Below are positions 33,534 to 46,600 of a stretch of 64,000 nucleotides of DNA, piece by piece. A program made the translations under genes and the position numbers. The stretch lies in the NCBI RefSeq assembly GCF_029784155.1, contig NC_073691.1, forward strand, positions 126,046,714 to 126,110,713. The letters run 5' to 3'. Each line of letters starts with the position of its first letter. The stretch's first letter is position 1. The notes beneath the pieces are model-generated. The model did not search any database and was not told the origin of the DNA. It saw only the letters and a list, made by a program, of their open reading frames with translations. Source of the DNA: Uranotaenia lowii. Lineage: Eukaryota; Arthropoda; Insecta; Diptera; Culicidae.

Positions 33534-35867
33534 TCTATATATATAAAACAGGGAGAGAGACAGACCATACAGAAATGTGCGAACACGCAAAACTCTTCAC
33601 TGGAGCATCCGATTTGCATGCGATTTTTTTTGTTGTGTTTGTCTTCACGCGAAGAATAACACAACGGAGAGATAATTTCGAAATTGTTTTTGTGGAATTT
33701 TAGAATTAATTTTTAGTTTTTATTCGTATCAAATAAAAGTCATGGCACCCAATTTCCATTTTTTTCCATTCGAATCACCCAGAATAGGAAGGCGCCAAAA
33801 GCAATCAAGGCTTACTGATGTGCATCCATATCTCTATAGGAAGTTTTGGCGCCCATTTTCGTTGCAAGTGTACTTTTCACGTGGCACCAGTAAAATGGAT
33901 ACTTGGATGTGATTTTCCCTTTGGGGTTCCGCAACTACGAAGCATAGCAAAGCCTGTACGAAGAATATTGACAAAATTTGTAATTTTTTGCATTAGAATC
34001 AAGGCAATTCTAAGATTTTTTTTAGATGTTTGTTCGTTCACCGTTATTTTTTTTTTTGAAATGTCATATTCTTCTAGCAACTCAAGCAATATGGCTGTAA
34101 AATTGCCAATAGGCTCCAAACAACTCAATGAGATTGAATTGAAACATTTCATTATGAAATCATTTTTTATGAGTTTTGGTAACACCAGTAGAAAGTCGTA
34201 TAACTGGTAAAAGATCACCTTAATTTATTTTTTCTTGATTTTATCCAGTTAGTTTGAGAATTGAAGGTAATTAATTTTGTGATTCCAAGTAAATTGAATC
34301 ATTATCATAAAAACGGATTGGAGGATCAGGAAACATTGGATAATCCACACTACCTTTCATGCTCGGTGGTTAATCGGTACTTTTGAAAATTTTAGCTATA
34401 TAGGACTTCATCTTGATATTAGATCCAACTCTCAGTTTCAAAAGTCAGAAAAATGGATCGTAATCAATAATATTATCAAGTACTAAAAACTTGAAAGAAT
34501 ATAAAAATTAAATTTTAAGTAAAAAGCATGCCACCTAAAATTTCGAACATTTAAGTATAGAGAAAAATCTGAACCAATACACTAAAATACAAAAAAAGTT
34601 TCGTACCAGATATAAGATCTAAAAAAATAATTTGTCAATCATAGGTAAGTAAATTAAAGAATATAAACACTTAAATTCGACCAAAAAAAATAAAAATCAA
34701 GATCAACGAAAATCCAGCTTTTAAATAAACGTTTTAATCTAACTGAAAATCCAGATTCATAAAGCCAAAGTTAGAATACTGATTCAAATTAACAATAAAA
34801 TTCAGAATTAAATTTAACTGTCTGGATTACAGTTTCTTTTCCTACGATCATAAACTATAAATTTAAGTAATTTGTGAATATTTTGAATTTTTATTCCATA
34901 TACTCAAAATAGATTTGCTTTCATTCAGGGTTTGCCTGTTAAGAGAAAAATAATTTTAATACAAGAAAGTTTAAATTCTTTTTTCCAAATGCTTTAATTG
35001 TTAGTGCAATTTGCCAATCCCCAACTGAAAATTGAAAAAAAACATAATGATGACACAAATTTCGAAGACATTTTCAAAAAATATATTGATTAGAAAAATG
35101 TTGCTGTAAAATGAAATGAATAGTAACATTTTCTGAATTGTTAAATATTTGTCAAACTCAGCTCTATAAATTCACAATAAGATTCAATTAGTGTAATTAG
35201 TGCAAAGTCCGAAAAAAGACATTTGAAATAATCAAAAAAAATAAAAATTAATTTTATATTCATTATTCTTTAAATTTTCCGGGTCCATTTTTGATTTGTC
35301 TATTCTGACGACCATATTTAAAGAAAACTGTAATGTATTTAAATACAAAGGTTAACACAAATCGAAAATACAACTCTATTTGAGACGACTCCAGCAAAAA
35401 GATCCATTTTCTGTTGAAATTAATCTTCAACATTTTTAAAATACTTTATCAGATAGGAGTTGTTGAATAGGAATGATGACTAAACTAAATTGAAACTTGA
35501 TAGATTAAGCGTTCTTAAGTTACCGGTGTTGATCATTTACAGAACTTTATTATACGCTACCTCAACAAGAAAAATAGTTTGCTAAACAAAAGTTAGCGCA
35601 CTTATTAGAGCAAATCTTTTGAGCGTTTTTGTTTCACGAACTGCCTGTTTTGAATATAAATTTATGTATGATATTTTCCATTCCATTACCGGTTTTTTGA
35701 ATGAACTTAAAATAATGAATAACGAACCGTAATTCTGGATTTTTTTCGGATACAAAGGTATCCAGTAGCTTTCATACACTTAAAAGGAAGGCTGACTAAG
35801 GAACAGTGCTAAAATATAAAAAATACTCAAAAATTACAGGCCTAACAAAGTTTGCCGGGTCAGCTAG
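33534..35867 (+). mobile_element. Helitron-type element, 2.33 kb
   Basis: The start is TCTATATATATAAAACAGGG and the end GCCGGGTCAGCTAG. Flanks are A (33533) and T (35868), as for insertion between A and T. The 3' terminal 12 bases match those of the Helitron ending at 19812. The interior is AT-rich and has no helicase or Rep motif, so it is non-autonomous. Confidence 0.7.
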
Positions 35868-36518
35868 TTTATAATAAAAACTGGAAATGAAGCCATGAAG
35901 GGTTAAACTAGTGAAGAGTATTTATCAATTGGAATTGAAATAGACAAACTTTCAGTTGAAGGGTATCAAAACTTAAACTGGATTTTAACTTAAAATTTCA
36001 AAATTATTATGTGGATGAGCTGAAAGCAGTTTCGGTGATATAATTGATATCCAGCAGTATTTTTTTAGAAAACTAATTTGTTTAGAGTTTAATCGATCAA
36101 TGATAACTGATGAAGCAACTGACCTAAATAAACAACGAGTAATTATTTTGAATCTATAAATTATCTTGTATTCATTGATGCATATTTTAGGGAAAAATGC
36201 CACTAAGTGGCAAATTCCCGAAAAAACGATACAGATTTTGTATCTAAAAACAACTACTTGAGTTTTGAAGATGAATTTTTTTTTTTTTTTTTTTTTTATT
36301 TTTTTTATGAGCAGGGAAAAGCCCGCGGGAGTTGAGCTCTTTTCGAGTCCATGCTCCCGTAGGCATAAAACCTCCTCATCATTCTTTATTTTTTGATTTC
36401 AATTTTTCAGAATATTGGTTTTACAAAGGTGTATCACTTTTTTGTGCACTCGCATGACATTATGATAACCATATAAATGATTTAGCGATTCTTGGTGAAA
36501 TAGTAGTGATGTTGTTGT

Positions 36519-36632
36519 TAGCGGAGGTAGCGGCGGCGGTGGTGGCGGTGGTGGTGGTGGCATTTGCTGGATGGTGGCGGCGGTGGTTGGCGGTGGTTTG
36601 CGGTGGTTGGCGGTGGTGGCGGTGGGTGGCGG
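36519..36632. repeat. GGT/GGC-rich tandem tract
   Basis: Irregular repeats of GGTGGC, GGCGGT and GTTGGCGGT on the plus strand. It lies between the reverse transcriptase stop codon and the poly-A tail of the LINE. Confidence 0.8.
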
Positions 36633-36874
36633 AAATTAGAGTAATAAGATGTTTTCAGCGTATTAGAGTTATTGCAACAGTCGTGTATGGGCTTGGTGGT
36701 TGATTAAGGAGCATTGGTATGGGGGGTTGAATTTGGTGAAGGATATAAAGAATGAAGAGGATATATGGGGCGGGTTGCACTCCCAGTGAGAATCATCTCT
36801 TTGAAGGGAGTACAAGGTCAGCTGTCATAAATTGGAATAAAATTGATCATCTCAATGCTGACAGTTGCGGAGTT

Positions 36875-38248
36875 TTAATTGAAATATGTTTCAATTTTCG
36901 ATTTTAAGTGATTTTTCAAGAGATTTTTGAACTTGACTTTTGATTTTTCCGATTTGATGTGCGGTGGAAGTGAATTGTAACGAGTAATTCCATAATAGGT
37001 GAATGCATTTTTGGCTAACTCGGTCGTTGGACGTTTCGTTCTAAGCGTTGTTTCGTTTCTTAGTCCATATCGATGGTTTGGTCGATTATACGATTCATTG
37101 TGGTGGGCCTGAGGATTGTTCAGATGGTTGTGGATAATTGTCAATGCCTGCTGTTCTCTCATACCTTTGATCGGTAGGATCGATTTATCAGCTTCTCTGT
37201 ACAACTGTATTGTAGGATACAACCTTGGTCGTTTGTAGACTATCTTTAGACAGCGATTTTGGGCGATTTGTAGTTTTTTGAGATTGGCTTCGGATGCCGC
37301 TCCCCATATAAACATCAGGTATTGCATCTTTGACTGGATAAAAGCATGATACAATAACAGCAGTTGCTTCGAGGGAACAAAACTTTTAATTTTCCACAGA
37401 AGACCACATGCGGCGTTGATGTCTTTCAGCAGCGTTTCAATATGGTTGGTCCATTTGAGTGTGGAGTCGATAATTAGTCCCAAATATCGAAAATGGGTGA
37501 CTTTCTCTATTTTTGTGTTATCTATCACTAGGTCATCATGAGGCAGACTATTTGTCCTAGCAGAATGTAAAATCATATACTTCGATTTTGTGAGGTTCAA
37601 TGACAGCAAGTTTTCATCAAAATACTGTTTAAGTATTCGCATGTCATCAGCCATTTTTCGAACAATAGTATTTGGGTTAACATCCTCATAGCACAATGAT
37701 GTATCATCTGCGAACAGTCGAGGTTTCCCGTACAGCGGTAGTTTCGGAAGATCGTTGATATACACGAGAAATAACAAGGGTCCTAGATTACTCCCTTGGG
37801 GGACACCTACTCTCAAGGGACGACGAGTACTGTTTACACCGTTTGCCGATACGTACTGATCTCTTTCATCTAAGAAACTTTCGATGAGCTGAAGAATCCG
37901 ACCACGTATTCCATAAAAAATCAATTTCTGGATCAGAATATCGTGGTTTATCGTGTCGAAAGCTTTCTTCAAGTCTAAGAATAGTAGGCCGACCTGCTTT
38001 TTTGAGTCTATTGCCTCGTACACATTTTTGAACAGCTCTCCCGTAGCCGTTGCTGTACTGGATCCTGAACGAAAACCAAACTGACTCTCGTACAATATTT
38101 TCTTCGAATGAAAAAACCTGGTGATTCGACCAACTAACATTTGCTCCAATATCTTGCTTATAACAGATAATACAGAAATAGGTCTGTAGTTGTTAACCTC
38201 CGTTTTTGCTCCTCCTTTGTGGATTGGTATCACTCTTGCAGTTTTCAA
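36875..38248 (-). CDS. Reverse transcriptase of a LINE, 457 aa as read from ATG
   Basis: Open with no stop over 457 residues, and the coding frame continues upstream to the truncation. Motifs in order: PIHKGG and NNYRPISVL; FGFRSGSSTA; LFLDLKKAFDTINHDIL with its catalytic Asp; GVPQGSNLGPLLFLVYIND; LFADDTSL with the catalytic Asp pair; then YLGLIID...W and the thumb-like C-terminus with WGAA. The endonuclease domain is missing because of truncation, so the copy is dead, but the lack of frame breaks suggests a young insertion. The YLG-x-x-ID..LKW..HI text favours the CR1/L2 side of the group. Confidence 0.9.
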   Translation of the reverse strand: MKTARVIPIHKGGAKTEVNNYRPISVLSVISKILEQMLVGRITRFFHSKKILYESQFGFRSGSSTATATGELFKNVYEAIDSKKQVGLLFLDLKKAFDTINHDILIQKLIFYGIRGRILQLIESFLDERDQYVSANGVNSTRRPLRVGVPQGSNLGPLLFLVYINDLPKLPLYGKPRLFADDTSLCYEDVNPNTIVRKMADDMRILKQYFDENLLSLNLTKSKYMILHSARTNSLPHDDLVIDNTKIEKVTHFRYLGLIIDSTLKWTNHIETLLKDINAACGLLWKIKSFVPSKQLLLLYHAFIQSKMQYLMFIWGAASEANLKKLQIAQNRCLKIVYKRPRLYPTIQLYREADKSILPIKGMREQQALTIIHNHLNNPQAHHNESYNRPNHRYGLRNETTLRTKRPTTELAKNAFTYYGITRYNSLPPHIKSEKSKVKFKNLLKNHLKSKIETYFN

Positions 38249-38384
38249 ACAAGCAGGATATTTTCCATTTTCTAAACTTTCATTAAAGACGTCTCGAATA
38301 AGTTCAGAGAAGACTTGATGGTGGTATTTAATGAAGTTTGCTTGAAGACCGTCTGGACCGGCACTTTTATTTTGGTCGAGGAAT

Positions 38385-39219
38385 TAAAACCTTTTTCTCA
38401 AAACACCAATTCCTTCATACTGAAACCGCTTTTATAAATAGTTTTTCTTCCTTTTTGGCTCTAAAAACTCATAGCGAACGCAGAAATTAAAAACACTGCC
38501 CACAATTTCGTCTTTTGATGTATTGTTGCTCTGGAATCTCTTGTGTTAGCGCATTATCTTGAACTTAGAAATCTTTAAAAGGTTTTTGAAACTTAAACTC
38601 TAACTATTAAAATTCAAAATTTCATATTCAATTTCTGTTTGGTAGTATGTACTTGAATCGTTTTACGGTCATCCATTATATGAATGCTTGATGTGATAAA
38701 TTTCAAACCAAATCAATTAAATTGGATCTTTTGTTTTAATTTCTTAATGAAAATTAGTTTAAAGTTTCATAATTCATATTTAAATTATGTTAAATCGAGG
38801 GAGAGATCAATCGTGCAAGAGAATCTTACTGTGATTCAAAAACTCAATTGGTTTATTTGCAAGTAAGAATAGTACTGCATTGGATTTTGGAATGAGTTAG
38901 ACATCACTTTGTAAAGATTTAAAATTGACAATAAACCAACTGTGAACAAAAGAAAAAATACAGAAATGGAAATTCTAATTGATATTTGAATTTCAGATTC
39001 GTCTTAGCTTTCCATTCTTGAAGTAAAGTTTTATTATAATATTTTTTCCCGATTCTTTCGGTTTTTAATATATTTTGAACTTCAAAGAAAAGTCCTAATG
39101 AGGAACTTTCCGTTGCCGAATCTTCCTTGAAAATGGATTTCATGCGGCCTCAACATTCTGTATATTACGATTGAATTTATTTTTTGAAATATTGTTGTCA
39201 AACAAAAAGATTAGAAGGA
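38385..39219. other. Non-coding stretch
   Basis: AT-rich, no gene or complete element recognised. Confidence 0.5.
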
Positions 39220-40098
39220 ACCGTAAACTGGGGGAACTTTGATCAGCGGGGTAAATTTGATCAACATGAAATTTTTGCAGATAATCATCAAGTTACAAAC
39301 AAGCTAAATTTGGTTTTCATCAGGAGATTTCCAATGTTTCTTAAAATATAATTTTAAAATCTTAAAATATATAGTTTTTTTGAAGGCTCACAAACAAACA
39401 TCTCTCCTGATAAAATTTAAGCATTTAGGAGAAAATGGGTTGTTTAATGTGAAAGTACAACTTTATTCTTAGTTTAGGTTTAGTTTAAGTGTTATTTTTA
39501 TGGTCATTTGATGATAATTTTTGGATGTTGAAAAAAAAACGGTTATTTTCCCGTATAGAAAAAATAGCTAAAACCTTATCAAATGGTTGAGTTTGAAGAA
39601 AAAAAAATAGGGGGAACAGTACGAGGACTTAGGTAATTGCATGAGGGCAAAATTTCATTTGTTTTTGAGGCCAAAAAATATTGAAAAATATTTATAAATT
39701 TTGCCCCTAAATGTATGCAGCAACATTGTCCATCTTTTGAGTATATTTGTTTTTAAAAGAAAACGTCGAAAAATTAAATTGAGTCAAACAAAAAAAATAC
39801 TGTTGTCGATTTTTTGAGCCTTCTGTGCTAAATGGCATCAAAACAAGAGTTTTGAAGATGTTGAGATACGATTAAAACATAGTGATCAAAGTTACCCCGA
39901 AACTCGAAGTCTGGTTTTGTAACAAACATTTAATAACTACCACCAATGTCGTTTGAATTAACTGCAATCAATGATCATGTTTAATACTCCTCACTTCAGT
40001 AAGTGTTTTAAAGCTTTTAGGTGTTACGAAAAAGCAACCGCTTCCAAAATAATCAAAAATGAATGAAAAAAGTTATCAAAGTTCCCCCAGTTTACGGT
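39220..40098. mobile_element. Non-autonomous DNA transposon, 879 bp
   Basis: Terminal inverted repeats: ACCGTAAACTGGGGGAACTT at left, the same text complemented at right, followed by TGATCA and TGATAA respectively. The phrase GATCAAAGTTACCCC also occurs internally near 39885. No open frame of note. It resembles the many GGGGTAACTTTGATC-type elements of dipterans. Confidence 0.7.
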
Positions 40099-42002
40099 AC
40101 CTAAGACTGTCAATTGAAGTCAGACGTTTAAGCGCCTACTGGAAAACTGATCACTTCAATGGAGAACGTGACTACAATTTAAGTTTCTTACTAATCAGGC
40201 AATTTATCACTTAAAGCCTAAAGGTATTTTTTCACTTATTAGAATGACCAAGATCTGTAAATCCATTAAACATGATAGTATATTCTGAAAATTAAAGGAA
40301 ATTGCCAATCTTATGATTCCGTACATATATATGTAGTTTGAGTATTTTTATTGTTTTCTTCTATCTGATCGAATAAAAAAGAAACTGCATGGTAAAGGCA
40401 ATCAATATATGACTTCAGAAGAAAAAATATTCAAGTATTTGAGTGTTACAACAATATTCACTCCCATTTTTGACTATTTCAAATTTGTCATTCCATTGAA
40501 ATCCAAAACATAATAAAAAATTAAGAAGCTCAGATTTTGAAACAAATAGGTACAAAATTTATCACAATTTTCTCAGGCATATAAAGGATATTAAATAGTA
40601 ACAATTGTCCCTACATTTCATTACCTAGCTCAAATTATAAATAGATAAATGGTTAGCTTAGCAAATTCAAAGTCAAAACCATTAGGAATTCAACAGAAGT
40701 TGATTGGTATAATTCGGTCCAGGGAATTGCCAATTACAGCTGCTTGATTTTGGTAGACCGACTTTTCTTCAATTGAGCCTTTAAGTGATAAACAAACATT
40801 TTCGTTGATTAAACACCCCCACGGAGTGGAAATTTTTTGAAAATAGGGGAATCGAAGTTTTTTATAGAAATTCATTCATTTATGGGTATTTTGTAACGGT
40901 TTTTTGCCGCTTGGGGGGGTGATCACCCCGATCACCCCCCCTCCCCCATAGGACCACGCCTGAGTATCCATATACCTAATTGGACGTTTTGATAAAAAAA
41001 ATTTATTCATTGGACGATTTCTTGGAATATATTACACTTATCGTACGATTCCTTGCGCCGTTTTGGTTTAATATTTACAAATTGATTGAAATGTTGGATG
41101 GGATAGAACTGTAGGTAAAGTTCATATTCATTTTTCTTACTCACTTCTGCTCTTTGATATATCAACAATATTTATGATGACGTCAGACAACGAAATCCGG
41201 TTTCTTCCTGTTGAACCCTTTCACCCAATCACACACACCCAAGAGCATTTTCGGATCAAAGAAATCAAACGCATGCTGTATTAATATTTGAACAAATTTG
41301 ATCTTAGGCATATATTTCGTGTAAAACTTTCGTTGAGATCCAACAACTATAAGATGAAAAAGAGCAAACGCAAAATTATATACACATGAAACGTTTCACT
41401 TGAATACAATAAACTAGTTACTTAACATAAAATTTTGCTCAATTACATCGTTCAACATCTGTTATGGCATTTACATGGAAGACAGTTAGTTCCAAACTTA
41501 ATGTACCACAAATTAGGTATGTAGTTACCAAGATCACAAATAGCTTTTCTGAACTCTACACCAAACGATCTACAACGGTTCGTTGGTCAATTTTAGAAAT
41601 GTCTTTTTAGCGCCTAGTTGTTGTTTCGTGTGGTTTCGACTAATGATTTCTACAACGATTGTTCAACAAATCGGGTTTGGTATACATGAATATCCTAATC
41701 GATAAGATTCTTAACAATTTACCTAATGAGTTATCTTTGGGAACATATTTAGTTTTATCTCGTGGCAATGTCCTTTGGATTGGTTTGGGTTTAACTAATT
41801 GCTAGCCTACATGTAAAGTAATGTTTTGAAAACTTTCAGTTTTGGAAGAAAAACAAATTCATTATTAAAGCTTATTCTTTGTTCTAAGTACGGGGATATC
41901 TTTGGTATACCTTTTGAGTATCTTACAAGTCACATGGCTTAAGCTAGCTTAAAACTCAAATCATAAATGCACTATTCTATTAACGGGTTTGAGTCGGTGA
42001 GT
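40099..42002. other. Non-coding region downstream of the lmd gene
   Basis: No coding sequence is recognised. At 40913-40965 a GC-rich palindrome (GGGGTGATCACCCC) is followed by CCCATAGGACCACGCCTGA, which looks like the end of a hAT-type element. The lmd 3' untranslated region should occupy the right part of this stretch. I could not identify its polyadenylation signal with confidence. Confidence 0.5.
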
Positions 42003-42608
42003 CTACACCACATGATCGAAAAAGTCATAATCCAGAGGCTGGATATCTTTGGCAGAGTAATGAGCATCGGTATCCATCATACCGGAACTCATCCCGTAGT
42101 TGTTGAGATAGTTGCCCTCTGGGAGGAAGTTTTTGACACATTCGTAGGAAATGTATTCTTCCGAACATGCACTTTTGACGGGAGAATTATCCATGAAATC
42201 ATCAGCAGGTGAGTGGCTAAAATTGATGACTTTTTCGTCATTGAAACCCGAGCTACCACCGAGCGATGGGTTACTAGGAGGATCTTCGAAAACTTCGTCG
42301 AACTCAAATAAGTTCTCGTCCTCGGTGTTTCCAGTTGCTTCCTGCGCTATCGATTCGTAATAGTTTGCCAGCGATGATTCCGAATGTCGCCGAATGGAGC
42401 TGACGCTTGGCAAAATCAACGATTGCCCGGAGGAAGTAACGGTGCTGGTATTTCCGACCGAATGAGGTGTTGCAGATTCTTTATGAGACTTTCGGCGTCC
42501 TTGACTTGCTCCTTCAACGCGACATGCATGATTTTTTACATGTTTCCGCAAACTGGAAGGATCGGTGTAACGTTTGGTACAGCCTGGAAGCTGGCAGGCG
42601 TATGGTTT
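42003..42608 (-). CDS. Lame duck/GLIS-type zinc-finger factor, exon 3 (finger 5 and C-terminus)
   Basis: Starts after TTTAATTTTCAG with [20 protein letters not shown] and RKHVKNH, the fifth C2H2 finger and the most conserved in the GLIS family. It then runs 170 residues of Ser/Asn/acidic-rich sequence, including [20 protein letters not shown], a likely activation region, to the stop at 42003. The joint with exon 2 falls at ACG|AAA (Thr-Lys) in the linker between fingers 4 and 5. Confidence 0.9.
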   Translation of the reverse strand, partial: KPYACQLPGCTKRYTDPSSLRKHVKNHACRVEGASQGRRKSHKESATPHSVGNTSTVTSSGQSLILPSVSSIRRHSESSLANYYESIAQEATGNTEDENLFEFDEVFEDPPSNPSLGGSSGFNDEKVINFSHSPADDFMDNSPVKSACSEEYISYECVKNFLPEGNYLNNYGMSSGMMDTDAHYSAKDIQPLDYDFFDHVV

Positions 42609-42675
42609 CTGAAAATTAAATATATAAATGAAAATAACTGTCGAAATGTTTAATTTTTTTAGATCCTTAACTTAC

Positions 42676-42837
42676 CGTATCGTAATGGGTTCGTTGATGC
42701 TTGGCCCGGTCCGAGCTGTTACTGAAGGCTTTGGAGCAGCCAACGTACTGGCAGTTGTACGGCCGTTCGCCCGTGTGCGATCGTTGGTGGATTTTGAGAT
42801 TTTCCAACCGAGAGAATGCCTTGTCGCAGCCGGAAAA
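42676..42837 (-). CDS. Lame duck/GLIS-type zinc-finger factor, exon 2 (fingers 3 and 4)
   Basis: 162 bp, exactly 54 codons, phase 0 at both ends. It encodes [20 protein letters not shown] and [20 protein letters not shown], with TGERPY linker. The acceptor is CTCTTGAATAG behind a pyrimidine-rich tract and the donor is GTAAGT. The intron to exon 3 is only 67 bp, while the one on its other side is 6.1 kb. Confidence 0.9.
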
Positions 42838-43348
42838 CTATTCAAGAGAAAACAGAGAAAGGGAAAATGAGAAAAACATAAATAAAAGCCGATGCCGGTG
42901 AAAGGTCATCAACCGTTACAGTTGCGGTACACATGGCAAAAATGATGCTGATTAAATCATTTCAAAACATACACCCAACATGATCCGTACTATCGAATAT
43001 GTGGGACAAAAAGTGTCACGCGAAGAAATTGTAAAACATTTTGTAGCAACCAGATGTTCGGCTTTACAACGAAGAAAGCTTCCGAGGATGTATGGTTATT
43101 TTGACGGGTTACTTTGGAAGAAGAAATGGATCACGATTTAGTTCTGGTTCAAATAGGTATTATATTTTTTGGGATTATAAATATGTACAGAATTGTCTTT
43201 TAAATAAACTGAAATTAGCTTTGAACAGTAGCGCTTTAACAATGTTTTATTCCGTTCGATTTCTTTAGAACTACAAAATCAAGAAAAACAAACTATAAAA
43301 CTAAAATTCGATCTTATGTTTGCTTTCGACTATGAAATAATTACTGTA

Positions 43349-43466
43349 GGTAAATTTTCAATCCACTTTTTCAGTCCACTGGGCAGTAAAAACGAATATT
43401 GTTTTTACTTAAAACAATATTCGATTCTACTGCCCAGTAAACTGAAAAGCCCATAACAAATTTACC
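43349..43466. repeat. 118-bp hairpin (foldback MITE)
   Basis: Left arm 43349-43406 and right arm 43411-43466 are reverse complements with a 4-base loop. Best-paired blocks are CTGGGCAGTA with TACTGCCCAG, and CGAATATTGTTTT with AAAACAATATTCG. It lies in lmd intron 1 about 210 bases from the satellite. Confidence 0.75.
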
Positions 43467-43675
43467 CACTATTAAAATTCCATGAGAATAACAGAATTAT
43501 ATATTTTAACTATTCCACCTAAAATAATTAAACGTTTGAGTTTGAGGTTTATAAAGACATACAACAAAATAAAAATAATAATCTATAATATAAACGATAG
43601 TTAAAAAATAATTGAAATATATTTGAGTCTATTCAAAATCACCAATGACCTTAAGAAATCAGAATTGGAATTTAG

Positions 43676-46600
43676 ATCCAGAATTCAGATTCAGAATTCA
43701 GATTCAGAATTCAGATTCAGAATTCAGATTCAGAATTCAGATTCAAAATTCAGATTCAGAATTCAGATTCAGAATTCAGATTCAGAATTCAAATTCAGAT
43801 TCAGATTCAGAATTCAGAATTCAGATTCAGAATTCAGATTCAGAATTCAGAATTCAGATTCAGAATTCAGAATTCAGATTCAGAATTCAGATTCAGAATT
43901 CAGATTACGAATTCGAATTCAGAATTCAGATAAAGAATTCAGATTCAGAATTCAGATTCAGAATTCAGATTCAGATTCAGAATTCAGATTCAGAATTCAG
44001 ATTCAGAATTCAGATTCAGAATTCAGATTCAGAATTCAGATTCAGAATTCAGATTCAGAATTCAGATTCAGAATTCAGATTCAGAATTCAGATTCAGAAT
44101 TCAGATTCAGAATTCAGATTCAGAATTCAGATTCAGAATTCAGATTCAGAATTCAGATTCAGAATTCAGATTCAGAATTCAGATTCAGAATTCAGATTCA
44201 GAATTCAGATTCAGAATTCAGATTCAGAATTCAGATTCAGAATTCAGATTCAGAATTCAGATTCAGAATTCAGATTCAGAATTCAGATTCAGAATTCAGA
44301 TTCAGAATTCAGATTCAGAATTCAGATTCAGAATTCAGATTCAGAATTCAGATTCAGAATTCAGATTCAGAATTCAGATTCAGAATTCAGATTCAGAATT
44401 CAGATTCAGAATTCAGATTCAGAATTCAGATTCAGAATTCAGATTCAGAATTCAGATTCAGAATTCAGATTCAGAATTCAGATTCAGAGTTCAGATTCAG
44501 AATTCAGATTCAGAATTCAGATTCAGAATTCAGATTCAGAATTCAGATTCAGAATTCAGATTCAGAATTCAGATTCAGAATTCAGATTCAGAATTCAGAT
44601 TCAGAATTCAGATTCAGAATTCAGATTCAGAATTCAGATTCAGAATTCAGATTCAGAATTCAGATTCAGAATTCAGATTCAGAATTCAGATTCAGAATTC
44701 AGATTCAGAATTCAGATTCAGAATTCAGATTCAGAATTCAGATTCAGAATTCAGAATTGAGATTCAGAATTGAGATTCAGAATTGAGATTCAGAATTCAG
44801 GTTCAGAATTCAGATTCAGAATTCAGATTCAGAATTCAGATAAAGAATTCAGATTCAGAATTCAGATTCAGAATTCAGATTCAGAATTCAGATTCAGAAT
44901 TCAGATTCAGAATTCAGATTCAGAATTCAGATTCAGAATTCAGATTCAGAATTCAGATTCAGAATTCAGATTCAGAATTCAGATTCAGAATTCAGATTCA
45001 GAATTCAGATTCAGAATTCAGATTCAGAATTCTGATTCAGAATTCAGATTCAGAATTCAGATTCAGAATTCAGATTCAGAATTCAGATTCAGAATTCAGA
45101 TTCAGAATTCAGATTCAGAATTCAGATTCAGAATTCAGATTCAGAATTCAGATTCAGAATTCAGATTCAGAATTCAGATTCAGAATTCAGATTCAGAATT
45201 CAGATTCAGAATTCAGATTCAGAATTCAGATTCAGAATTCAGATTCAGAATTCAGATTCAGAATTCAGATTCAGAATTCAGATTCAGAATTCAGATTCAG
45301 AATTCAGATTCAGAATTCAGATTCAGAATTCAGATTCAGAATTCAGATTCAGAATTCAGATTCAGAATTCAGATTCAGAATTCAGATTCAGAATTCAGAT
45401 TCAGAATTCAGATTCAGAATTCAGATTCAGAATTCAGATTCAGAATTCAGATTCAGAATTCAGATTCAGAATTCAGATTCAGAATTCAGATTCAGAATTC
45501 AGATTCAGAATTCAGATTCAGAATTCAGATTCAGAATTCAGATTCAGAATTCAGATTCAGAATTCAGATTCAGAATTCAGATTCAGAATTCAGATTCAGA
45601 ATTCAGATTCAGAATTCAGATTCAGAATTCAGATTCAGAATTCAGATTCAGAATTCAGATTCAGAATTCAGATTCAGAATTCAGATTCAGAATTCAGATT
45701 CAGAATTCAGATTCAGAATTCAGATTCAGAATTCAGATTCAGAATTCAGATTCAGAATTCAGATTCAGAATTCAGATTCAGAATTCAGATTCAGAATTCA
45801 GATTCAGAATTCAGATCAGAATTCAGATTCAGAATTCAGATTCAGAATTCAGATTCAGAATTCAGATTCAGAATTCAGATTCAGAATTCAGATTCAGAAT
45901 TCAGATTCAGAATTCAGATTCAGAATTCAGATTCAGAATTCAGATTCAGAATTCAGATTCAGAATTCAGATTCAGAATTCAGATTCAGAATTCAGATTCA
46001 GAATTCAGATTCAGAATTCAGATTCAGAATTCAGATTCAGAATTCAGATTCAGAATTCAGATTCAGAATTCAGATTCAGAATTCAGATTCAGAATTCAGA
46101 TTCAGAATTCAGATTCAGAATTCAGATTCAGAATTCAGATTCAGAATTCAGATTCAGAATTCAGAATTCAGATTCAGAATTCAGATTCAGAATTCAGATT
46201 CAGAATTCAGATTCAGAATTCAGATTCAGAATTCAGATTCAGAATTCAGATTCAGAATTCAGATTCAGAATTCAGATTCAGAATTCAGATTCAGAATTCA
46301 GATTCAGAATTCAGATTCAGAATTCAGATTCAGAATTCAGATTCAGAATTCAGATTCAGAATTCAGATTCAGAATTCAGATTCAGAATTCAGATTCAGAA
46401 TTCAGATTCAGAATTCAGATTCAGAATTCAGATTCAGAATTCAGATTCAGAATTCAGATTCAGAATTCAGATTCAGAATTCAGATTCAGAGTTCAGATTC
46501 AGAATTCAGATTCAGAATTCAGATTCAGAATTCAGATTCAGAATTCAGATTCAGAATTCAGATTCAGAATTCAGATTCAGAATTCAGATTCAGAATTCAG

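Larger units (their letters stand above)
36276..38384 (-). mobile_element. 5'-truncated non-LTR retrotransposon (CR1/L2/Jockey group), ~2.1 kb
   Basis: Minus-strand LINE. The plus strand begins with a T-run (36276-36297), the poly-A tail. A 3' untranslated region of about 580 bases follows, including a GGT/GGC tandem tract at 36519-36632. The reverse transcriptase frame comes next. The copy stops abruptly at about 38384, where LDQNKSAGPDG coding meets unrelated sequence. That is typical 5' truncation during target-primed integration. Confidence 0.85.

Noticed and set aside
36506..36703. Valine/alanine/tryptophan-rich 65-residue frame
   Set aside because: A translation of the GGT/GGC tandem tract in the 3' region of a minus-strand LINE.
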